Below are positions 1 through 6,756 of a stretch of DNA of 6,874 nucleotides, one piece after another (the stretch's first letter is position 1; every line of letters begins with the position of its first letter). The stretch spans positions 1-6,874 of the forward strand of contig JBNJEA010000152.1 in the NCBI GenBank assembly GCA_051745395.1, in the 5' to 3' direction. The notes under the pieces were generated by a model. The model saw only the letters and a program-made list of their open reading frames with translations. It had not been told where the DNA came from and did not search any database. Source of the DNA: JBNJEA01 sp051745395 (lineage in GTDB: Bacteria > Desulfobacterota > Desulfobacteria > Desulfobacterales > Desulfosalsimonadaceae). Position numbers and translations under genes: made by a program.

Positions 1-450
1 AGTATCACGAGCGCAGCCTGGAAGCTGATCTGGGGTCCGGTATAACAGCAGCAAAAAATCGATCCGTTCGTCGCGCTCATCCGATGTCGAAAGGCGTCCC
101 TTTGCCGAGGTGTCCACGCAGAGGCAGGTGGTTTTGCCGCGCGCGTGCACCGAGGCCGAACGCGTCAGGCTGTCCACGATCCGCATCTCCCCGAAGATTT
201 CCCCAACCTGGGTGAGCCTGCCGATTTCGACGCCGTTCTTCTTGATCACCAACTGACCGGACAGCAGAAAATACAGCCACGGGTCGTTGTCGCCCTCCCG
301 GATAATGAGCTCGTTGTCCTCGTATTCCCGGATTTTGCTGAGCCGGAGGAGCTTGGCCAGGTTCCGGGTCTCAAAATCCTTTAACCCCGGAATGGCCATC
401 AGCCGCTGAATGTTTTGGACATTATCCTTCAAGTACTTGGATTCAATCAT
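1..450 (-). CDS. Cyclic nucleotide-binding (CRP/CAP-type) domain protein, partial at the left window edge
   Basis: The frame is open for 150 codons from the ATG at 448-450 to the window edge, so the C-terminus is not seen. The start is well supported: AGGGG at 456-460 lies 5 bases upstream. Residues about 14-115 read as a cNMP-binding beta-roll: an IPGLKDF lead-in at 20-26, REGD at 51-54, LYFLLSGQLVI at 59-69, and the phosphate-binding cassette GEIFGEM at 83-89 followed by RSASV at 97-101. The Glu and Arg (E88, R97) that normally hold the cyclic nucleotide phosphate and ribose are present, so real ligand binding is plausible. Residues 109-137 (CLCVDTS to LLLLYR) match the segment after the roll in small stand-alone proteins of this type from deltaproteobacteria, as I recall them. 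No DNA-binding domain is visible. The last 12 codons fit the family poorly and use many A/T third positions, so a frameshift near the edge is possible. The ligand and the process regulated are unknown. The gene lies 113 bases downstream of purF on the same strand. Confidence 0.85.
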   Translation of the reverse strand, partial: MIESKYLKDNVQNIQRLMAIPGLKDFETRNLAKLLRLSKIREYEDNELIIREGDNDPWLYFLLSGQLVIKKNGVEIGRLTQVGEIFGEMRIVDSLTRSASVHARGKTTCLCVDTSAKGRLSTSDERDERIDFLLLLYRTPDQLPGCARDT

Positions 451-504
451 GCATACCCCTAATTTACGCTCCTGGCGAAAAGCCCGTATCAAAAAAACTA
501 TGCC

Positions 505-518
505 GGTTTTCGAAAACC
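505..518. other. 14-bp perfect palindrome in the purF-downstream gap; possible weak terminator or operator
   Basis: GGTTTTCGAAAACC is a perfect palindrome in the 113-base gap between purF and the cyclic-nucleotide-binding gene. On the minus strand it is followed, after about 8 bases, by a run of seven T (complement of 491-497). That could be a weak intrinsic terminator for the carA-carB-purF transcript. However, the stem is short and AT-rich and the T-run is not adjacent. It could equally be a binding site for a dimeric regulator ahead of the downstream gene. No convincing -35/-10 pair was found in this gap: a TTGATA and a TAAATT occur, but 20 bases apart. Confidence 0.3.
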
Positions 519-563
519 TAGTTGCATTGTTTTAACCGATGAAACGGCCGTGTGCCGCCGGAT

Positions 564-1994
564 CTATCGATTTTCCAGGCAAGCCTTGTTCAAGGCACTG
601 TCAAATGATACCGGATAACAGCCATCAAAGCAAGCCTTACAAAAATAATTTTCCGGTGATTCGATGCCGGTGGATTCGAGAAGGCCTTCCAGACTCAAGT
701 AGTGCAACGAGTCAAGACCGAGAAAGTCTTGTAGTTCGGAGACCGTTTTGCTCGCGGCGATCAATTCCCCCTTTGTAGAAAAATCGATCCCATAATGGCA
801 GGGAAACCGGTGGGGCGGGCAGCTGATGCGCATGTGAACCCGGTTGACCCCGAGCTCGCGAAGGGTCTTGACCCGGGTTTTGGCCGTGGTGCCCCGGATA
901 ATGGAGTCCTCGATGATAATGATGTCTTTTCCGGCCAGCAATTCCCTTACCGGGTTGAGCTTCATCCGGACGCCGAAATCGCGCATGTTCTGGGATGGTT
1001 CGATAAAAGTGCGGCCCACGTAGTGGTTGCGGATCATGGCCAGATCAAAGGGGATGCCGGAGGCTTCGGCATAGCCTAATGCCGCGTAATTGCCGGAGTC
1101 GGGAAACGGCATCACCAAATCGGCGTCCACGGGCGCTTCTTCGGCCAGGCGGCGGCCGTGGGCCTTTCGGGTCAGGTAAACGTTTTTGCCGTAAATGGTG
1201 CTGTCCGGCCGGGCGAAATAAATAAACTCGAAAATACAGAAGGTGCGGTGGTTTTTTTCGTGGGGAAAAATGCTTTGCACGCCGTTGTGGTTGATGATCA
1301 CGATCTCGCCGGGTTCGAGCTCCCGAATGAATTCGGCACCGAGCAGATCCAGGGCGCAGGACTCGGAGGCCAGCACGTAATGGCCGTTTAAACACCCCAG
1401 GCAAAGGGGCCGGAAACCGTTGGGATCCTTGATGCCCACGATTTCGCCCCGGCTGGTCAGCACCACGAACGAATACGCCCCCTGCAGCCGGGTCACCGCG
1501 TTGATCAGGGCCTTGTCAAAACCGTATTTTAAGTTCTTGACAAACAGGTGCAGAAAGATCTCGCTGTCCATGGTAGTCTGGAAAATCGAGCCTTCTTCTT
1601 CCAGCTCCTGTTTCAAAATGTGCGCGTTGACCAGGTTGCCGTTGTGGGCCACCCCGTAGGATTTGCCCCGGTGGTTGACCACGAACGGCTGGGCGTTTGC
1701 GACCACCGAATCGCCGGTGGTCGAATATCTGACATGGCCGATGGCACTGCAGTTGCCGCAAAGCTTGGAGAGGTTTTCATCCGTAAAGACCTCGGGCACC
1801 AGGCCCATGCCCTTGTGGCAATTGATTTTATCGTCGCATACCACGGCAATGCCCGCGCTTTCCTGGCCCCGGTGCTGCAGGGCATAGAGGCCGAAGTAGG
1901 CCAGGCGAGCGGCTTCCGGGTGCCGGTAGATCCCGAAGATGCCGCAGGCCTCCCGGGGTTTGTCGTGGGTTAAATCAGCATTTACCATTTTCAT
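564..1994 (-). CDS. purF: Amidophosphoribosyltransferase (glutamine PRPP amidotransferase), [4Fe-4S] type
   Basis: PurF catalyses the first committed step of purine synthesis: PRPP plus glutamine gives 5-phosphoribosylamine, in the cytoplasm. The 476 residues cover the whole family length. The N-terminal Ntn-hydrolase glutaminase domain (about 17-250) begins at the nucleophile Cys17 in ACGIFGIY. It also shows HRGQESAG at 41-48, HVRYSTTG at 87-94 and HNGNLVNA at 117-124. The 16 residues before Cys17 must be a propeptide removed to free the catalytic Cys, as in Bacillus subtilis PurF. The C-terminal phosphoribosyltransferase domain has the PRPP loop IIIIEDSIIRGTT at 358-370. Four cysteines at the positions of the B. 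subtilis iron-sulfur ligands are present (C253, C399, and C452/C455 as CKAC), so this is the cluster-bearing, oxygen-sensitive form rather than the cluster-free E. coli form. The start could be Met1 or Met3, since both are preceded only by weak A/G-rich sequence. The mature enzyme is the same either way. The gene follows carB by 143 bases, nearly all taken up by an inverted heptamer repeat, so co-transcription with carAB is likely but not proven. Confidence 0.97.
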   Translation of the reverse strand: MKMVNADLTHDKPREACGIFGIYRHPEAARLAYFGLYALQHRGQESAGIAVVCDDKINCHKGMGLVPEVFTDENLSKLCGNCSAIGHVRYSTTGDSVVANAQPFVVNHRGKSYGVAHNGNLVNAHILKQELEEEGSIFQTTMDSEIFLHLFVKNLKYGFDKALINAVTRLQGAYSFVVLTSRGEIVGIKDPNGFRPLCLGCLNGHYVLASESCALDLLGAEFIRELEPGEIVIINHNGVQSIFPHEKNHRTFCIFEFIYFARPDSTIYGKNVYLTRKAHGRRLAEEAPVDADLVMPFPDSGNYAALGYAEASGIPFDLAMIRNHYVGRTFIEPSQNMRDFGVRMKLNPVRELLAGKDIIIIEDSIIRGTTAKTRVKTLRELGVNRVHMRISCPPHRFPCHYGIDFSTKGELIAASKTVSELQDFLGLDSLHYLSLEGLLESTGIESPENYFCKACFDGCYPVSFDSALNKACLENR

Positions 1995-2024
1995 CTTTTC
2001 AATCCGTTTTTCTCAATACGCGGA

Positions 2025-2144
2025 GGGTATAGGTATCAGGTTTAGGGTTTAAGGTATAAGGTTTAAGGTATAAGGCCTTCCAGGGCTTTTTTGCCTCATA
2101 CCTCATACCTCATACCTTACACCTCATACCTTACACCTTATACC
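2025..2144. repeat. Mirror-image heptamer array: two 51-bp arms of 7-bp units around an 18-base loop
   Basis: On the plus strand, GG occurs at 2025, 2032, 2039, 2046, 2053, 2060, 2067 and 2074. CC occurs at 2094, 2101, 2108, 2115, 2122, 2129, 2136 and 2143. That is eight steps in each arm at an exact 7-base period, symmetric about 2084.5. The five-base spacers are A/T-rich: GTATA, TATCA, TTTAG, TTTAA, TATAA, TTTAA, TATAA in the left arm, and TCATA (three times), TTACA, TCATA, TTACA, TTATA in the right arm. The loop is 2076-2093 (ccttccagggcttttttg). The element fills almost the whole carB-purF gap and overlaps the last codons of carB. In the minus-strand transcript the arms would form one long imperfect hairpin. 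No transposase or target-site duplication is visible. It may be a dispersed intergenic repeat, an mRNA-processing or stabilising hairpin, or a partial terminator; the sequence alone does not decide. Confidence 0.93.
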
Positions 2145-5100
2145 TTGCTTCTATGATACCCCTGCACCGCCTTGACTCCCAGCGCCTTTTCCTTTATTGC
2201 CGCAATGCCGCGGCACATGGCACGCGCCCCGGCGATGGTGGTGGCATAGGGAACGTTGAACTTCAAAGCCGCCCGGCGGATCATGTAGCCGTCCCGGCGG
2301 GTCTTGTCGCCGGCGCCGGTGTTGATCACCAGCTGAATTTCGCGGTTCATGATCGCATCGACGACGTGGGGCCGGCCCACCGATACCTTGTTGATCATTT
2401 CGCAGGCAATGCCGTTTTCAATAAAAAACTGCCGGGTGCCGCGGGTGGCGACGATGGCAAAGCCGATTTTTTCAAACTGGCGGGCAATTTCAAGCACGGC
2501 CGGCTTATCACTGTCCTGGACGCTGATAAACACGGCGCCGCGGCCGGGCAAGTGCTGGCCGGCGCCGATCTGGGCCTTTGCATAGGCCCGGCCGAAATCC
2601 GTATCAATGCCCATGACCTCGCCGGTGGACTTCATTTCCGGCCCCAGCAGGGTATCGACGTCCGGGAACCGGTCAAAGGGAAGGACGGCCTCCTTGACCG
2701 AGATGTGATCAAGCCACCCCTGGTCGGACAGACCGAACTCGGACAGCGAATGGCCCACCATGACCTTGGTGGCGATCTTGGCCAGGGGAACCCCCGTGGC
2801 CTTGCTGACAAAGGGCACGGTGCGCGAGGCCCGGGGGTTGACTTCGAGCACGAAAAGCCGGCCGTCTTTGATAGCGTACTGGACGTTCATCAGGCCGACC
2901 ACGTTCAACTCCTTTGCCATCGCCTTGGTGGCGGCCGTGATTTCCTCGATTGATCTGTCGTCTAAGGAATACGGGGGCAGCACGCACGCCGAGTCACCCG
3001 AGTGGACCCCGGCGGCCTCGATATGCTCCATGATGCCGCCGATGATCGTCTCCCTGCCGTCGGATACGGCATCCACGTCGACTTCAACGGCATCTTCCAA
3101 GAACTTGTCGATTAACACCGGATGCTCCGGGGAGGCCACGATGGCCAGGCGCGTGTAGTTTTCCATTTCCTGCTGGTCGTAGACGATCTTCATGGCCCGG
3201 CCGCCAAGCACATAGGAGGGCCGGACGATGACCGGGTAGCCGATATCATCTGCAATTTTGATGGCTTCTTCCACCGACCGGGCCGTGCCGTTGGGCGGCT
3301 GGAACAGGCCGACGGTGTGTAGCATGGCCTGGAAGTGCTGCCGGTCCTCGGCGCGCTCAATGGCGTCCGGATGCGTGCCGATAATCGGCACGCCGGAGGC
3401 CAGAAGCGGCAGCGACAGGTTCAGCGGGGTCTGGCCGCCGAATTGGACGATCACGCCGTCGGGCTGTTCGGTTTCCACGATGTGGAGGACGTCTTCGTGG
3501 GTCAGCGGCTCGAAATAGAGCTTGTCGGAGGTATCGTAGTCGGTGGAGACCGTTTCCGGGTTGCTGTTGACCATGATGCTTTCAATGCCGAGTTCGCCCA
3601 GCGCAAAGGAGGCATGCACGCAGCAGTAGTCAAACTCGATGCCCTGGCCGATCCGGTTGGGCCCGCCGCCTAGGATCATGATCTTTTTGCGGTCCGATAC
3701 CCGGGCCTCGTCTTCCTGCTCGTAGGCGGAATAGTAGTACGGCGTGGCCGCCGCAAATTCCGCGGCGCAGGTGTCGACCAGCTTGTAGACCGGGCGGATG
3801 CCGGCGGCCTTGCGGCGCTGACGGATATGGGCCTCGCCGGTGCCGGTGACATGGCCGAGCTGGTAATCGGAAAACCCGAGCGCCTTGGCGGTTTTCAAGC
3901 TGTCTTCGGACAAATCGGCGCCGGTCTGCCGGACCTCGATTTCACAGTCGACGATCTGGCGCAATTGGTACAGAAACCACGGGTCGATGCCGGTCAGTTC
4001 GTAGATGGTGTCAACGGGCATTTGGTGCCGCAGGGCCTGGCGCAGGTAAAAAATCCGGTTGGAGGTGGGCCGGGCCAGCATCTGCTCGATTTCGGAAAAG
4101 GAAAGTTCTTTTTTTTCGGTTTCGGCGGCGTCTTTTCCGTCAGCGCCGAAGCCGTAGCGGCCGATTTCAAGGGAGCGCAGGCCTTTTTGCATGGCCTCCT
4201 TGAAGGTCCGGCCGATGGCCATGGTCTCGCCCACCGAGCGCATGGACGTCGTCAGTTCGTCTTCGGCCTCGGGGAATTTTTCAAAGGTCCACCGCGGGAT
4301 CTTGACCACGCAGTAATCGAGTGCCGGTTCAAAGGAGGCCACGGTTTCGCCGGTGATATCGTTGGGGATTTCGTCCAGGGTATAGCCCACGGCCAGCTTT
4401 GCGGCGATCTTGGCGATGGGAAAGCCGGTGGCCTTGGAGGCAAGGGCTGAGCTGCGCGACACCCGGGGGTTCATCTCGACCACAATGAGTTCGCCGGTCT
4501 GCGGATCGACGGCGAACTGCACGTTGGAGCCGCCGGTGTCCACGCCGATTTCCCGCAAAATGGCAATCGATGCATCCCGCATGACCTGGTATTCGGCATC
4601 GGTCAGGGTCTGGACCGGGGCCACCGTGATGCTGTCGCCGGTGTGGACGCCCATGGGGTCCAGATTTTCGATGGAGCAAACAATGACGACGTTGTCGTTT
4701 TTGTCCCGCATGACCTCGAGTTCGTATTCCTTCCAGCCGAGCACGGATTCCTCGATCATGACCTGGCCGATCATGCTGGCATCCAGGCCGGCCGAGGCCA
4801 TGTTTTCCAGGTCTTCCGGGTTGTAGGCCACCCCGCCGCCGGTGCCGCCCAGAGTAAAGCCGGGCCGGACGATGATGGGAAAGCCGATGTCTGCAGCGAT
4901 ATCTCTGACCGTGGCCATGTCCGAGGCAAACCCGCTTTTGGGAACCCGGAGATGAATCCGCGCCATGGCATCCCGGAACTGTTCCCGGTCTTCGGCCTTG
5001 TGGATGGCTTTAAGGGAAGCGCCGATCATTTCCACGCCGTATTTTTCCAGCACCCCGTTTTCCGCCACGCCCACGGCGGTGTTCAATCCGGTCTGGCCGC

Positions 5101-5371
5101 CCAGGGTGGGCAGGATGGCATCCGGGCGCTCTTTTTCAATAATCATCTCCACCGTTTTCGGGGTGACGGGCTCGATGTAGGTACAATCCGCCATTTCCGG
5201 ATCGGTCATGATGGTGGCCGGGTTGGAGTTGACCAAAATCACCTCGTAGCCTTCTTCCTTTAAGGCCTTGCAGGCCTGGGTGCCGGAATAGTCGAACTCA
5301 CAGGCCTGGCTGATGATGATCGGGCCGGCGCCGATGATCAGTATTTTTTGAATGTCGTCTCTTTTGGGCAT
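2138..5371 (-). CDS. carB: Carbamoyl-phosphate synthetase large subunit
   Basis: CarB makes carbamoyl phosphate from bicarbonate, ammonia channelled from CarA, and two ATP, feeding pyrimidine and arginine synthesis. The 1077 residues match the usual length (E. coli about 1073), and the duplicated architecture is complete. The carboxyphosphate half (about 1-403) has GAGPI at 14-18, the ATP-grasp loop RPGFTLGGTGGG at 169-180 and metal-site EMNPRVSRS at 299-307. The oligomerisation region is about 404-553. The carbamoyl-phosphate half (about 554-936) has GGGPNRIGQG at 568-577, RPSYVLGGRAMK at 717-728 and EVNPRASRT at 843-851. The C-terminal MGS-like allosteric domain (about 937-1077) keeps RGT at 977-979, NK at 994-995 with GRPH at 999-1002, and INT at 1016-1018. 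These correspond to the region that binds UMP, IMP or ornithine effectors in E. coli, so nucleotide feedback is likely. GGAAAG at 5377-5382, 5 bases before the ATG, supports the start. The last two codons and the TAA stop lie inside the neighbouring heptamer array. The carA stop is 159 bases upstream. Confidence 0.98.
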   Translation of the reverse strand: MPKRDDIQKILIIGAGPIIISQACEFDYSGTQACKALKEEGYEVILVNSNPATIMTDPEMADCTYIEPVTPKTVEMIIEKERPDAILPTLGGQTGLNTAVGVAENGVLEKYGVEMIGASLKAIHKAEDREQFRDAMARIHLRVPKSGFASDMATVRDIAADIGFPIIVRPGFTLGGTGGGVAYNPEDLENMASAGLDASMIGQVMIEESVLGWKEYELEVMRDKNDNVVIVCSIENLDPMGVHTGDSITVAPVQTLTDAEYQVMRDASIAILREIGVDTGGSNVQFAVDPQTGELIVVEMNPRVSRSSALASKATGFPIAKIAAKLAVGYTLDEIPNDITGETVASFEPALDYCVVKIPRWTFEKFPEAEDELTTSMRSVGETMAIGRTFKEAMQKGLRSLEIGRYGFGADGKDAAETEKKELSFSEIEQMLARPTSNRIFYLRQALRHQMPVDTIYELTGIDPWFLYQLRQIVDCEIEVRQTGADLSEDSLKTAKALGFSDYQLGHVTGTGEAHIRQRRKAAGIRPVYKLVDTCAAEFAAATPYYYSAYEQEDEARVSDRKKIMILGGGPNRIGQGIEFDYCCVHASFALGELGIESIMVNSNPETVSTDYDTSDKLYFEPLTHEDVLHIVETEQPDGVIVQFGGQTPLNLSLPLLASGVPIIGTHPDAIERAEDRQHFQAMLHTVGLFQPPNGTARSVEEAIKIADDIGYPVIVRPSYVLGGRAMKIVYDQQEMENYTRLAIVASPEHPVLIDKFLEDAVEVDVDAVSDGRETIIGGIMEHIEAAGVHSGDSACVLPPYSLDDRSIEEITAATKAMAKELNVVGLMNVQYAIKDGRLFVLEVNPRASRTVPFVSKATGVPLAKIATKVMVGHSLSEFGLSDQGWLDHISVKEAVLPFDRFPDVDTLLGPEMKSTGEVMGIDTDFGRAYAKAQIGAGQHLPGRGAVFISVQDSDKPAVLEIARQFEKIGFAIVATRGTRQFFIENGIACEMINKVSVGRPHVVDAIMNREIQLVINTGAGDKTRRDGYMIRRAALKFNVPYATTIAGARAMCRGIAAIKEKALGVKAVQGYHRSKV

Positions 5372-5419
5372 CTTTGCTTTCCGCTCGGGTCTTTAATACT
5401 GCCAGGTGGGGCAGTTCAG

Positions 5420-5500
5420 GATTTTTTCGCGCCAAGGCGCCAGGAAAGATGGTTTCAGGAAAAGTCTGTCTCTTTTTTTCGGCTTTGCGCGAGTGAAATC
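5420..5500. repeat. Imperfect inverted repeat (two 30-base arms) in the carA-carB gap
   Basis: The arms are 5420-5449 and 5471-5500 on the plus strand, separated by 21 bases. Pairing starts with GATTT (5420-5424) against AAATC (5496-5500). It continues with CGCGC (5428-5432) against GCGCG (5487-5491), AAG (5434-5436) against CTT (5483-5485), and CG (5438-5439) against CG (5480-5481). It ends with an A/G-rich stretch against the T-run at 5473-5479. One arm also contains a small self-complementary GCGC-CAAG-GCGC (5429-5440). The transcript of the gap would fold into a long bulged hairpin. No T-run follows the hairpin in the direction of carB transcription, so it does not look like an intrinsic terminator. 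The 159-base gap otherwise contains only the carB ribosome-binding region. The unit sequence is unrelated to that of the heptamer array. Confidence 0.6.
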
Positions 5501-5530
5501 AAAACAAATTCTCAGTCGACAGCGCCTTTC

Positions 5531-6676
5531 TTATCGGTAACGGCGCATCATTTCGGCGAACTCGTCAAACAGGTAGCCGGCATCGTGCGGGCCAGGGGCG
5601 GCTTCGGGGTGATACTGCACCGCAAACACCGGGGCGCTGCGGTGCCGGAAGCCTTCCAGGGTGTTGTCGTTTAAATTCATGTGGGTGATCTCGACAAGGC
5701 GGTCATCCAGGCTGTCCGGGTCGACGGCAAAACCGTGGTTCTGGGAGGTGATTTCCACCTTTCCGGTGGCCAGGTGCTGCACCGGCTGATTGGCGCCGTG
5801 GTGGCCGAATTTCAGCTTGTAGGTCTTAGCATTCAGCGCCAGGCCCAGCAGTTGAATGCCCAAGCAGATGCCGAACATCGGTCGGTAGCCGATCAGGTCC
5901 TTTACGGTTTTGACCGCGTATGCCACCGGTTCGGGATCGCCCGGGCCGTTGGACAAAAACAATCCGTCCGGGTTGAGCCGGCGCACGGTTTCGGCATCGG
6001 TGGCCGCCGGCACCACCAGCACCTCGCAGCCCGCCGATTCCAGGCACCGTAAGATATTGTATTTGACCCCGTAGTCAAAGGCGACCACGGCGAATTTTTC
6101 ACCGCGGTATTGCCAGAGGGCATCGCTTACCTCATTTTTGTCCTGTTCGAGGGCCTGCGGCCGGCCGTTTCGCCAAAAATAGGGTTGATTTGACGTCACC
6201 GAGCCGACCAGGTCCTGGCCCACCATTTCCGGAATCTGTCGGGCACGGGAGGCGAGGGATTCGGGATTCAAGTCCTTCGTGGAGACAAAGGCCCGCATGG
6301 CCCCGGCCTGGCGGATATGCCGGGTCAGCGCCCGGGTGTCTAAGCCCTCGATGCCCATCACGCCGGCGGCGTTCAGGTAATCGACCAGGGTGTCGGTGGC
6401 CCGGAAATTGCTCGGATACGGCTGGTATTCCCGGATGACGAAGGCGGCGACCTGGATACGGTCGGATTCGATGTCCTCCATGTTGATCCCGTAATTGCCG
6501 ATCAGCGGATAGGTCATGGTCACCAGTTGGCCGCGGTAGGACGGATCGGTCAAAACCTCCTGGTAGCCGGACATGCTCGTGTTAAACACCACCTCGCCCC
6601 AGGTTTCGCCCTCCCCGGTAAAGCTGCGGCATTCAAAGGCCCGGCCGTCTTCGAGCGCAAGTATTGCTTTCATCAT
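5531..6676 (-). CDS. carA: Carbamoyl-phosphate synthetase small (glutaminase) subunit
   Basis: CarA hydrolyses glutamine and delivers ammonia through an internal tunnel to CarB. The 381 residues are the normal length (E. coli 382). The N-terminal CPSase small-chain domain (about 1-150) carries GEVVFNTSMSGYQEVLTDPS at 27-46 and GLDTRALTR at 111-119. The C-terminal class I (triad) glutamine amidotransferase domain (about 195-378) has SNGPGDP at 242-248, the nucleophile elbow GICLGIQ with Cys271, and QYHPEA with His356 and Glu358. All three catalytic residues are therefore present. The elbow reads GIQ where E. coli has GHQ; this is outside the triad and probably neutral. Two adjacent ATG codons (6676 and 6673) could start translation. 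Neither has a strong Shine-Dalgarno, only AAAGAAAT upstream, and the first is chosen by convention. carA is the first gene of the block, followed by carB on the same strand. Confidence 0.98.
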   Translation of the reverse strand: MMKAILALEDGRAFECRSFTGEGETWGEVVFNTSMSGYQEVLTDPSYRGQLVTMTYPLIGNYGINMEDIESDRIQVAAFVIREYQPYPSNFRATDTLVDYLNAAGVMGIEGLDTRALTRHIRQAGAMRAFVSTKDLNPESLASRARQIPEMVGQDLVGSVTSNQPYFWRNGRPQALEQDKNEVSDALWQYRGEKFAVVAFDYGVKYNILRCLESAGCEVLVVPAATDAETVRRLNPDGLFLSNGPGDPEPVAYAVKTVKDLIGYRPMFGICLGIQLLGLALNAKTYKLKFGHHGANQPVQHLATGKVEITSQNHGFAVDPDSLDDRLVEITHMNLNDNTLEGFRHRSAPVFAVQYHPEAAPGPHDAGYLFDEFAEMMRRYR

Positions 6677-6756
6677 TTTGATTTCTTTATATTTAAGCGA
6701 TTTTTATCCGGTGGATCCACTAAAGGCGTATCGATGGACAAATAGCCGTCATACAT
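6673..6756 (-). other. Possible 27-codon upstream reading frame ending in ATGA overlap with the carA start
   Basis: An ATG at 6754-6756 opens a 27-residue frame (MYDGYLSIDT at the N-terminus, lysine-rich at the C-terminus). Its TGA stop at 6673-6675 overlaps the first carA ATG, giving the ATGA arrangement typical of translational coupling. There is no recognisable ribosome-binding site before it, no run of arginine or other regulatory codons, and no attenuator hairpin. It may be chance. It is recorded because it is the only sense-strand open frame in the carA leader that reaches the carA start. Confidence 0.15.

Noticed and set aside
795..1973. Plus-strand open frames opposite purF
   Set aside because: They are antisense shadows of a complete purF with all catalytic and metal-ligand residues in the minus-strand frame.
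2041..2054. Plant-type telomere repeat, since TTTAGGG appears once with the same 7-base period
   Set aside because: Only one exact unit occurs. The others are TATAAGG or TTTAAGG, the array is inverted within 120 bases, and the surrounding genes are bacterial.
2072..2092. Plus-strand intrinsic terminator in the loop of the heptamer array (AAG-CC/GG-CTT stem followed by six T)
   Set aside because: The stem is short with a G-G mismatch, and there is no plus-strand gene upstream for it to terminate.
2025..2144. CRISPR array
   Set aside because: The units are 7 bases with 5-base variable parts. There are no 23-47-base repeats, no unique spacers and no cas genes, and the two halves are inverted relative to each other.
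2153..5263. Long open frames antisense to carB (for example 2153-2953, 3827-4450 and 4643-5263 on the plus strand)
   Set aside because: They lie wholly inside an intact, well-conserved carB. They arise from GC-rich codon bias on the opposite strand and show no recognisable domain or ribosome-binding site.
5428..5440. Intrinsic terminator after carA built on the GCGC/GCGC hairpin
   Set aside because: In the direction of transcription the hairpin is followed by a run of A, not T. The T-run precedes it only on the opposite strand, so it fits neither direction.
5854..5872. Loss of a conserved His in the CarA nucleophile elbow (GICLGIQ instead of GICLGHQ) as a sign of inactivity
   Set aside because: The residue is not part of the Cys-His-Glu triad, which is intact (Cys271, His356, Glu358), and variation at this position is expected in class I amidotransferases.
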